DNA of 42,705 bases, from positions 1 through 42,705 of the forward strand of contig JADGJG010000111.1 of the NCBI GenBank assembly GCA_027596195.1, read 5' to 3'. The notes under the pieces are model-generated. The model was given only the letters and a program-made list of their open reading frames with translations. It was not told the origin of the DNA and searched no databases. The DNA comes from Podochytrium sp. JEL0797. Taxonomy: Eukaryota > Chytridiomycota > Chytridiomycetes > Chytridiales > Chytriomycetaceae. Position numbers and translations under genes: made by a program. Positions 1 through 9,223 of the stretch are shown here, one piece after another. The stretch's first letter is position 1. The number at the start of each line of letters is the position of its first letter.

Positions 1-1
1 T

Positions 2-175
2 GATTTGCTTGAACGGGAAAAACAGCGAGGCCGAAACAAGGAGCAAGGAAAGCGGTGCACGAAATCCAATTTGAGGATAATGCAACAGCTGAGCCCTCAC
101 AAGAATTCTGCTGAACGCTACTTGGATTGGGGGGGAATTTCTCCACTTTTTGATTGGTTGGTGAGTCGAACCTGA
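2..175 (+). other. Open frame at the left edge, possible 3' end of an upstream gene
   Basis: The frame starting at base 2 is open from the window edge to a TGA at 173-175. Its translation ends with tryptophan- and leucine-rich residues (YLDWGGISPLFDWL), followed immediately by GTGAGT at 161, which looks like a splice donor. It could be the last exon of a gene lying left of the window, or an exon spliced onward. No start codon or family could be recognised. The stretch is short enough to be open by chance, so this is a weak call. Confidence 0.2.
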
Positions 176-198
176 AAAGTTCACAAAACGCCAAGCCC

Positions 199-645
199 AT
201 GTCGCCCATCCGCCTGCATTCGCGTTACGCCAGTTATTACAATGGATATTCGGACAACAGCTCAATCTATATCGGCCTCTTCATCTTCTTTTTGTTGGCT
301 GTTTGGATCGCCTCCCGCATGCGTCGACAGCCGAGTCCGCCAACAGTTGGCGCCACCACGGCTCAATCAAGCACACTCCCTCGAGTTGATACACTTCCTC
401 TCTACACTCCGCAGTATGAACCGCATCTCTATACTCCGCAGTATGAACCGCGAGAGGCTCAGCCGCTCAACCCCTCGACCGCTCAAACTCAAGTGGCAGC
501 GCCATCATTTGATTTGCGATTCCAACCTTATCCAACGCCAAAGAGCATTGCAACTCCGTATTCCGATCTGCTGCGTGCGTATTCTCCCGTTGCCGAAAAT
601 GAGAGTTCAGCTGCCGATTCCGCCCCCCTTCATTCAAAACAATGA
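199..645 (+). CDS. Small single-pass membrane protein, unknown family
   Basis: An uninterrupted frame from ATG 199 encodes 148 residues. The frame is open upstream to about 154 but without an ATG. Residues 23-42 (centre YIGLFIFFLLAVW) form one hydrophobic segment followed by an Arg-rich stop-transfer patch, giving an expected short N-terminal tail and a longer Pro/Gln/Ser-rich soluble tail. The tail carries an exact tandem repeat of LYTPQYEP, also visible in the DNA around 400-450. The stop codon overlaps an AATAAA-type polyadenylation signal at 644-651. I do not recognise a family. The neighbouring ORF at 856 is also a one-helix membrane protein, so the two may be related in role, but no sequence similarity is evident between them. 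Confidence 0.5.
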   Translation: MSPIRLHSRYASYYNGYSDNSSIYIGLFIFFLLAVWIASRMRRQPSPPTVGATTAQSSTLPRVDTLPLYTPQYEPHLYTPQYEPREAQPLNPSTAQTQVAAPSFDLRFQPYPTPKSIATPYSDLLRAYSPVAENESSAADSAPLHSKQ

Positions 646-855
646 ATAAAAAATTCATCTCTCTTCTCTCTCTTCTTCCTTTATTTTTAATGTAGGGTGT
701 GGTTTTTGAATGTGAAAAGTGAGCCCCCTTTTTTTAACCCCCTTTCCAACCCGCCGAAAATGTAGACCCCTTTCCCGCCAAGCCGGAAGAATAAAGGCCC
801 AACCACTCCTCGACCCGTTCTTTCCACACGATTCGAAAAACAACCTGCTCACGAA

Positions 856-1140
856 ATGGCTCCCCTGGCGCACCAACAACTCCATCACTTCACGCGTCGG
901 TCCCCAACCCTCAATGGCGGTGATTGGGCCGCCATTCTCTACGGAACATGCGTCCTTTTTCTCATTGGATTTGGCATCGCGGCCTGTCTTGCGGCTGAGA
1001 GACGGCAAGAGACTCAAAACAGCTTGTTGCCGCAGTTTGAAGAAATGGCCAAAAAGAACCGTCTTTGCGAGTCGCCTTCGCGAGATGAGGACGACGAAAA
1101 GGATGTTCAGGGGTTCCTTTTGGCCTTACGTTCCGTGTAA
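856..1140 (+). CDS. Small single-pass membrane protein, unknown family
   Basis: ATG 856 opens a 94-residue frame. A hydrophobic helix lies at about residues 25-46 (WAAILYGTCVLFLIGFGIAA), followed by a charged C-terminal half rich in Arg, Glu and Asp. There is no signal peptide cleavage pattern, so it is more likely a membrane-anchored protein than a secreted one. An AATAAA-like signal follows the stop at about 1147. No family recognised. Single exon, short, and supported only by the helix, the sensible start and the 3' signal, so it may still be a chance ORF. Confidence 0.45.
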   Translation: MAPLAHQQLHHFTRRSPTLNGGDWAAILYGTCVLFLIGFGIAACLAAERRQETQNSLLPQFEEMAKKNRLCESPSRDEDDEKDVQGFLLALRSV

Positions 1141-2287
1141 ACTAAAAATAAAAACAAATGTCTTTACTTTGTAACATTCTTTAATGATATATCGCCATTT
1201 TCGATCGAAGTGAATTGGGAAACACAGACTCTCATTCTAGGTTCACTTATAATGGAGACGAGAGAATGAATTCGTTTCCGCCTGTCCTCCAGATTGAACC
1301 CTCACCGCCTCCCAATCCCCACCGCCCGTCGCGTGGGGCGATATCAGAGAGGAAGAGAGGCTTTGGTGGAGCAAGGTCTTGCGCACTCTCGGAGAAATGG
1401 AACATTGCTTTGGACGTGTTCGCTGCTCACGATTTGAGTCTCATGAAAGATTGTGTTCTTTTTGTGGAAAGGAGCATTTGACTTTCATACGGGCAGTCGT
1501 TGCATTCGTGTGAATCGGTTTGCGAGCAGTTGCCATTTGGTTCCTGGTGACAAAGACAAAACGATCATCCATATCACGGGTGCAATCGGCAATCTTAAGC
1601 GAGCGGAATCATTTCGTTGGCATGTCCCGCGTGGACCTCCTCGTCCTCGACGGGAGCAACACACAGCGGGATCAGCGACAGGGTCGTCTTCTTCTTCAAT
1701 ATTGATTTCGGCATCTGGTTCGGTGTTTGACGGTAGGGCAAAAAGGGAAGGGTCGTGGGTTCAGACATTATCGGCTGGGACAGAGCCACCTGCGAGGAGC
1801 TGTGCCTGACTTGCTTTAGCGAGGGTCTCGGCGGCGGGCAGTGGGGAATTGGGTCCGCCGCCAATTCTTTGTTTGTTTTCCCCAAAGCCGCGTCCATTTT
1901 TTTCGCAGCGGGAATTCGAAAAACAAAACTCGATTTTTGTCCAAAAGTTGTCGCGCGGAAAGAAAACGCCAACTCGCTGAACTCAAGGTGAGCTCCAAGC
2001 AAAGTCATCCCGTGCCCTGTGCGGTGTCTGGTGTGCATGAGGGTCCCGCGGCTGACGCCTGGTGCACGCCCAAACACGTCCCAACGTGACAGCGATTTGA
2101 CAGCTCGTTTCGTTTGTGGCGTCGTGGGTCAAATCCTGTTCAAACGTACTAAAATACTTCTCCAGATTGCCGTCTGTTCTTTACTTCTGTACCTACTCGC
2201 TTACGGACCTTCCTTCGTTCTCCTGCTCATTCCAAATCTCGGTGCCACCAACGCAAACAAATCTGCCAAACACACCTGCCAAAAAAA
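1141..2287. other. Unresolved 1.1 kb stretch with competing small ORFs
   Basis: No single gene model wins here. On the plus strand, frame 2 between about 1335 and 1513 reads WGDIREEERLWWSKVLRTL and then a Cys-rich piece with CSFCGKEH. It looks protein-like but lacks an upstream ATG in frame; an ATG at 1397 would give only 38 residues. A neighbouring frame starting at ATG 1266 supplies a proline-rich start, so a frameshift or unseen intron is possible. On the minus strand a 160-codon frame (2077-1595) is open, and another minus frame could splice across about 1780-1700 to give an acidic segment. The last 200 bp before 2288 probably contain the leader of the PUF gene. Treat all of these as candidates only. 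Confidence 0.3.
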
Positions 2288-5200
2288 ATGATCACGACCA
2301 ACCCCAACACAAACGAACCCGCCTCGAGATCAACGTCTCCTGATACGTCTCCTGATCAATTGGCTCTCTCGCCTTTGACTCAGGAAAACTGCGGCATCAT
2401 GAAACCCGTTCCCGCCCCCATTCCTCACGACCTTCACGCCGAAATCTCCACCTTGAAGTCGGCTCGTCAAACGGACGCGTATCTTCTTTCTCTTAAGGAA
2501 CGTGAGATTGCTGAGCTCAAGAGTCTTCTTCAGGCGAAACTCGGCGCCGCTTCTGCTGGTGAAAATCCCCCCCCTGCATCTCCTCCTACTTCTGCAGCGA
2601 CCCGCCAGGTTCTCAGCAAGTCAGGAATCCACGCTTTGAGCAATGACAGTACCGAAACATTAGTCTTCTCTGAGGAAAGAGAGCAGCGCGACGTTGGCCC
2701 TCTTCTCAACGACGTCACCAACATCTGCGACTCCCCCGTTCTTCAGAATCCAACGTCTGCCCTCCTCACCAATGAAACGCGTCTTCTCTCCTCAATGTCT
2801 TTCGACGCCCCAAGCAGAGATCATAATACGTGTAACAGTGTCGAAATGAAGCCAAGGAGCGGAATACGTTTCGGCTCCACGGACTCCGCGTATGACAACC
2901 CACTCTCCCTCCAACAACACTACACCGATCTTCAACCTCTTTCAAAAGGTCCAGAGTTTACAGAGAGTGACCTTCTGAGCTTCAGAGCCCTCTCCATCAA
3001 CACCCGCACTTACGAGAACCTCCCTAACGTCCGCATCACCACCGACACGGCCTGTCGCTCCGATGAGCTTCTCCCATCCCATCTCCAAAACAAGTCCCCC
3101 TTGTTTCATACCAGTCCATTGGATTCGAACGACCGATCTCCCTCAATCCAATCAGGCCCCGCGACGCGCAGCAGTTCAACCTCCGAGCTTCCAAGCGCCA
3201 CAACCGCAGTATCGAATACGAGCAGCATTTGGGGGCAATACCCGTCTTACAATCTTTCTTCTTCTCTCAAGTCTGCAACGTCGTCTTCGATGCAGAAGGA
3301 GTTTGGCCCTTCCGAGATGTATCGACAGGCGTCGCTGAACCAACAGGCGTCCAGAGGCGAGTGTCACTCGGAGGATCCTCGCGCTATGAACCGCTCCTAT
3401 GTAGACCAGGAAAGTGCGTCTCGTTACAAGGTAGCAATTTTTTTGGAGTTGCTGTCAAAACAAGTACTTTTTTTTGACATTTGTTTTTTTGCTTCTTAGA
3501 ATCCTGCATTCAGCTTGGACCCCACATCGGCGGCTTATATCCCTTCCACTGTAAGCCAGCTTCGTGTCCAAACTCGCGTCCAGTCCGTGCCGAGCTACGC
3601 TTCCGCCCGCGAGAGCGACAAGGGTGGTCTTTGGGGCACATACCCACAATCGCGTCCAGTTGCGTCCCAGCCAATTTACCCAGAGTTTGACGACATTGTC
3701 GGAGAATCGGTAATACTTTTTTTGTTCTGAGTCTGAGATTTCCACCCCGGAACCGGAACGCAAAAACTCACAAACAAAATTCGAACGCCAGAATCTTTAC
3801 CCGGCTGCCACAGACAACGACTTCAACTCTTCCCTCGGAAGAAGCTTTTCCTCGCGCGAATCTGGTTTCAGCCAAGGCCAGATGCTCCAAAATTCGTTTG
3901 GGGCCAGTGGAGGAATGATGGCCTCCGGTGGCGAAACGGAAGAGTATGCTCCCGAATTCGAGCTTGGAGATGCGATGCACTATCAGGTATACAAATGAAT
4001 CTTGTTTTTCCCTCCCCGTTATATCCTTTTGTCGCTAATCGTGTCCCTTTAGCACCTGGTTGAAAAAATCGTTCACACCAACGACCAACCCGCCTCCCTC
4101 CACCTCCAACAAAACATCAAATACCTTACCTCTCTCATCCAAAGCCCCACAACCGAAGGGTCCGTCGTTTCGGCTGCGATCCGCAGCCGCAACCAGCTCA
4201 TGGACTCGATCCGCCCGCAAGCCATTTCACTGACTCGCAACCGGTTCGGAAATTTTTTGATGCAGCGGTGTCTCGAGTTTGGCACGCGTGAACACGTCAA
4301 GGGAATTGTGGGTTTGATGGTTGGCAGTGTGTTCCCGTTGAGCTGTGATCGTTTTGGGTGTCACGTTGTGCAAAAGGTGAGTGGGCAGGGTCGCGTTTGA
4401 CAATATTTTTTTCGTGATGAGTTTACAAGTGTTTCTCACACCCGATTGCTTCCATCCCCACTCAAAAAAGGCATTGGACGTGTGCGAGGACGACATCAAA
4501 TCAACCATTGTTGCCGAACTCTTCCGCGCGATCCCCGAAACCATCACCCACCGTTTCGCCTGCCACGTCTGGCAACGCGTGTTTGAAACCAAATGGGGCG
4601 CTCCCTTGTGTCCACAGTCTCCGACCGCTTTGGAACAGTTCCCGTTGACCGCCAACATGGTCGAGACGGCGACTCCCGCTCAGGTGCAACTCACTTTTGC
4701 GAACAGGAGCAAGATTTTGGCGAGAGTGGATGCTGTGTTGAAGGGGCAGTGGCACCTCGTGGCGAATGATGAGAATGGGAGTTTGGTGGTGCAGTGCGTG
4801 TTTGAGAACTGTACGGATGTGGACAAGAGGGAGATTGTGAAGGAGGTGTTGGTGTTCGCGGCTGATATTGCAAAAGGTTTGTGCAATATGTTTTGTTTTG
4901 CTGCAAAGCGCACAAACTAACTTCACTCTTCGCGTCTTAGGTCAATGGGGCAACTGGGTGATTCAACACTTGTTGGACCACGGAACGCCGGGAGACAAGT
5001 CCCATATCCTGAAAGTCGTGGCCAGAAACGTGTACAGCATGTCCGTTGACCAATTCGCCTCCAAAGTCGTTGAGAAGGTTCTCAAGTCGTGTCAAAGACG
5101 TGAACTCTACGACATTGTGGACGTGGTCATTAGTCCCGTGATGCGCGACAATGGGTTCGTATTTCCGCTGATTTTGCGTCTTTTCTGGCGTTTTGCGAAG

Positions 5201-5885
5201 GCGACAAGTTTTCTTAACATTTTTTTTCATTTCCAGTGTCCCCGGCATTCTCGAAATGATGAACAACCAATACGCCAACTACGTCGTCCAACACATCCTC
5301 ACCCTCTCGGACCCCACCCAACGCGACACATGCGTCCGCATCATTGCCCCACACCTCCCCGTCCTCCGTGGATCCAAATACGGCCAACGCGTCGCCGCGA
5401 TTGTCGAAAAGCACATTCGCATGTATCAGCAGCGGTTCGGTACCATCCTCGGTGTCACGAATACCAACAACGTCATCAACAACTTGAACCACTTTTCGCG
5501 CGCCGCCGTGACGGTCCAGACGGCCCCCGCGGGAAATCCGTTTGGTCAGCAGCAGCAGCAGCAGCAGCAGATGATGGGTAGTCATGGGGAAGATGCGGGC
5601 AGATATGCGGCTGCTTCGTCCGCGTTTGTGGGAATTGGGAGCACGGCCGCGTTCAACACGTTTTCGGCCCCTCCTCCACAACCCACGAATCCGTTGTTCA
5701 ACAACGCGTACAATGTCTATATGAGAAGCTCTCCTTCTCCTCACTTTCAAGAGTCGACTCTCATGATGAATGAGCTGCAGCAGTCTTCTGAGTCGAAGGG
5801 AAACGAAAATGCTATGTTTTTTCCCCAATCTGCTCAGTTTGGAAACACTGGACATCAAAACGAGTTCCACAACTGGGGGAACTAA
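2288..5885 (+). CDS. PUF (Pumilio-family) sequence-specific RNA-binding protein
   Basis: Seven exons (2288-3430, 3500-3709, 3792-3986, 4053-4376, 4471-4876, 4941-5154, 5237-5885) join in frame to 1,046 residues. PUF proteins bind 3' UTR motifs and repress or localise mRNAs in the cytoplasm. The N-terminal half (about residues 1-570) is low-complexity Ser/Pro/Asn-rich, with a short predicted coiled coil near 40-76. From about residue 580 the helical repeats carry recognition cores NRFGNFLMQ, DRFGCHVVQ, HRFACHVWQ, ENGSLVVQ, QWGNWVIQ, QFASKVVE and QYANYVVQ, then a capping KYGQRVAAI; a first repeat is degenerate. By the PUF code these are repeats 2-8 and suggest a UGUAAAU-like target. The C-terminal tail has a Gln run from eight CAG codons. 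A fungal Puf/Mpf-type protein; which yeast PUF is the ortholog is not clear. ATG 2288 is the first ATG of the long frame. Confidence 0.9.
5547..5570 (+). repeat. (CAG)8 trinucleotide tract in the PUF gene
   Basis: Eight uninterrupted CAG codons encode a Gln run in the C-terminal tail of the PUF protein, outside the RNA-binding repeats. Uninterrupted codon identity makes the tract prone to length variation between strains. Confidence 0.9.
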
Positions 5886-6084
5886 TTGGGCCTTTATATT
5901 ATGTTATTTATTCCATTTTCTATAGAATTTCTTATTTTTGGTATCTTTTGAAATGGTCGTGGGTGAAAAGTGGGTGGTGAAAAGGGGATAGATTTGTTTT
6001 TACTTTTCTTCAAAAAATATAATATTATTATCATTTATTGGTCCCTTGGCCTCGTGTAGCACCGTCACGGCTGACCCAAACTGT

Positions 6085-6641
6085 TCAGCCCTTCGGATCA
6101 TTCCATCCGCCTCCTTGACACAACACTGGCTCGCCATCCGTATTCAACACGTCGTCCTCGTCGAAATCAACCAGCGGCGCGCCCTTCTCCCAGCGCTTGA
6201 ACCTTATAAACAGCGCAATCGTGTTCGCGCTCATTGACGGACAAAACGGCTCGACTTTGTTGTCCAGCAGCGTCAACATGCTCTCCCAATCGCCAATCAA
6301 CGTACAAAAGAACTTCAGTCCATTGAAGTGCTTCTGGTACGCCTCCTTGCTCAGTTCCGCGAGGACACGACCCCTGTTGCGATTTTGGTTCTGTCTTTCT
6401 TTTACGCCTATATAATAAAACAAAGAATAAATATAAGAAATGAGCTGTTACTTCGCTCCTTACCTCTATCCGCGTTTTTTTGCATCTGGGGAGTGAGTTT
6501 GAATACTTTTGAAGCTGCGAAACCGGAGCGCTTTCCTTTCTTTGGCTGCGGGGGGGAGGGGGGGAATCTGGAGGGAAACGACAGGTAACACGTTTGTCGA
6601 GGGTGGCGTCGGAGAGTGGGGATTCGGTGAGCTGGAGTCAT
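6085..6641 (-). CDS. Orphan protein resembling the N-terminal part of a mobile-element recombinase
   Basis: Two exons, 6641-6464 and 6407-6085, with a textbook donor (GTAAGG) and a TATATAG acceptor, give 166 residues. Exon 1 is basic and Pro-rich. Exon 2 contains an EAYQKHFNGLKFF helix, a SANTIALFIRFKRWEKG block, and an ending in a VLCQGGGWNDPKG pattern. This arrangement recalls chytrid and oomycete proteins linked to Crypton-like tyrosine recombinases, in which a similar block precedes a much longer catalytic part. That resemblance is from memory and not verified. No catalytic Arg-His-Arg-Tyr region follows: the frame stops at 6085, although the same frame beyond the stop still reads protein-like (VSRDGATRGQG). 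It may be a decayed element remnant or a captured domain. Confidence 0.4.
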
Positions 6642-6990
6642 TGGAGAATCGCCTTGTACACTGTCGCGTCCGAGTGGCTGGAATTGGATGGGAAAAGGCC
6701 AGGAAAAGGCAGAAGCCTACTACTCCTTTCAAAAGATAGTGGTCCTTCTTTTGTTATTTGGTAGCAGCAAGTGCTGCAGTAGTGTTTTCAATGATACCGA
6801 ATCACTGAGCTAAAATAAGAGAAATAAGGGCCTGAGCAGGAGGAGGTGATACAGTATGGAGTGGAGGGGGAGTGGGATGAATGGGAAAAAAGATCTCTTT
6901 AACCCGTGAATAATAGCCATTTTAATCGACTTAAAAACAAGGATTGAATAGAACGCAAAGGCGCGCAGAGGAGAAAGATGCACACATCTT
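6642..6990. other. Spacer between NCA2 and the orphan gene
   Basis: 349 bp between two minus-strand genes. It must hold the 3' end of NCA2 and the promoter of the 166-residue orphan gene. It is A/G-rich with purine runs around 6820-6890. I see no ORF of substance, RNA gene or repeat. Confidence 0.5.
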
Positions 6991-8920
6991 TCAAGCCGCC
7001 CTATTCATCAAAAACGGATACCACCTCCCCATCCTCTTGACCGTCTCCATCCTCTGCGCAACGCTCCACTGCACATCCATCAACTCCTCCACATCCTCAA
7101 CAAACCGATCGCGGTACTTTCTCGGCACCTGTGCCACACTCGTTCTCAAACTATCCAACTCAATCAACAACATGCCATACTCTGTAAAACTAAGCTCATG
7201 AAGCTCAGATCCCTTCACAAACCCCGTATTATTCGCGCGATTCAACAACCGCTCCAAGTCCCGCAAACAAGTGCGAATCGAGTCGTACCCTTGCTCCCTG
7301 TCCAATCCGTTTCTCGCGCGGATCCATTGGCGACACTGGGAATACGCGCCGTAAGAAAGCAGGAGGACGGGAATCACACTCAGGAGGGTAAAGTTGAGTT
7401 CGTTGGATTGCAGCAGTTTGTCGAGGGCTGACATGGCGAGTTCGAGGTCGACTTTGGATTTTTGGAGTTGAATGAGGAGGGTGCGGATGAGGTCGCCTAA
7501 TTTTGATGTGGTTTTTGTGATTAGTATTTTTTGATGAGCTTAAACGTGCGATGCGTGGAAATGTATGCCAAAATCGTTCGCTTCACTCACTACTCACCCC
7601 CAATCGCATTCCGAATCGGATTCTTCAAATCCCCTTCATAACTCTTCAATACAACCGACAAATCCCCCCTCTGCACAGCCTCCCTCAACGCCTGCACACC
7701 GCCCTCCCCATCCAACCCGGTACCACTTTGATCCCTCACAAAATCCACCACCATACGTTCCAACGACTCGAGATCCGAACTCAACGAATCGGCACCCATG
7801 AGTGCAAGCCTGCGTTCCTTGTATCGCACTGTAGTGTACATTTGGTGCATGGGAGACAAGATGTAATCGTGCACGAGGGCCGTGGAGGTTTCGTAAATGT
7901 TTGAAAAGAGGAGACGCAAGGATCCAGCGTTCACGGAGAGACTGCGGTATACGACCGCGGACGCGGTTAAAGTCAATACGGCGGGAATCGTGTATCGTTC
8001 GAGGAGGGATGGGGTTCCATAAGTGGTTTGGAGAGTCGTGAGGGTCGTGGAGAGGGTGTCGATGGAGTCGAGGAGGTGGATGGCGCGGGAGTAGCGAGAT
8101 CGCATGTCGGAGGAGGGAGGGCCCGGGCGTGGAGCGAGGGATTGTTTGCGCGAGGTTGGGGTGGCGATGGATGCGGACTTGAAGGCGGTGGTGGCGGTGA
8201 GGGTGAATTGGGGTTGGTCTTGGGGTGGACGCGTTGCTTGGTGGTGGGTATTGGCTTGGGAGAGTTGAATCGCTTTTAGGGCATCGACAGGGAGAAGGGA
8301 GAGGGAGGCGACGATTTCTTCGAGGAGCGAGAGGGAGTCAATGGGTTGGGAGGGATCGGCGTGGATCATGGTGTGGAGCACGGCGATGGCCTGGGCGTGG
8401 CGAGTCTTTGCGAGGGAGAGGGCGCTTGCTCTGAGACGCAGGTCGTTGCGAGCCCAGTTCAGCGGTGCGTTTGCGAGTGTTTTGAAGTTGAGTGTGTTTG
8501 CAAAGAGGAAGCGGGCAGCGTGGAGGAGACTGGGGAGTGTGTGTGAGGACGTGGAGGAGTTCCATGCGAGGGCAGCGGTGAGCGAGTGTGCTGCGACAGA
8601 AGTGCGATTAAAAAGAAGAAGAGAATAAAAAGAAGAAAATAAATAAACAAATAAAACACACCTCGCGCAACCACGCGCTGCTGCAGCAAAACCGCCGCGC
8701 GCCTCGTCACTCCCTTCAAGACTTGTTCCTCAGCGGCAGCCACAGCCGCTGAGTCAGACGATGACGCCATCGCCGCTGAAACGCTTCGAAGCAGCGCCGC
8801 GCACTGCGAAACACTCAGTCCATCGCACCGAACATCCAATGCGCGCACAAGGGTCCACGCAACGCTGTCCGAAGGCGTGTCCATGGCCGCAGCGAGCACG
8901 TGCTGCCTCACACCCTCCAT
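6991..8920 (-). CDS. NCA2: NCA2-like mitochondrial membrane protein (nuclear control of ATPase)
   Basis: Exons 8920-8662, 8590-7598 and 7496-6991 join to 585 residues, close to the usual length of the family. In yeast, Nca2 is a mitochondrial membrane protein required with Nca3 for proper expression of the mitochondrially encoded ATP synthase subunits 6 and 8. The family's conserved C-terminal half is clear: one helix (YTIPAVLTLTASAVVYRSL), the block ERMVVDFVRDQ, a GDLIRTLLIQLQKSKVDLE segment read across the last splice junction, a second helix (NFTLLSVIPVLLLSYGAY) and a terminal region with VQWSVAQRMETVKRMGRWYP. The N-terminal 300 residues are Ala/Ser-rich and less conserved. The in-frame codon upstream is TTG, so ATG 8920 is chosen as start. 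Confidence 0.9.
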
Positions 8921-9223
8921 TTTCAATCAAAAAAAGCAAAAAAAAAGTCCAAAAACCCACCAATAACCCCTTCGTTACCCCTTCCCACGCCCTCTGGCTC
9001 GTGCCCCCAATCACCCCGTGCAAACCCCCATGATGATACAAACCCTGTGACCCCTCAATTCTCATTGACAACCCACAGGATTGGAGGTCATTTCTCTACA
9101 ACGAGTTTCGTAACTCTTGCATCCCCCCAAAAAAACCTTGGCTCTTCTTCCCAGAGAACCTCCCTCCAATCCTGCGTGCATCCCGCAGTAAAAGCTGTTT
9201 GGGCGAATTCTTTTTATTTTAAA
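8921..9223. other. Spacer between the Furry and NCA2 genes
   Basis: 303 bp separating two minus-strand genes. It holds the 3' UTR of the Furry gene (an AATAAA-like element lies just past its stop on the minus strand near 9217) and the promoter of NCA2. No ORF or RNA gene recognised. Confidence 0.5.
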
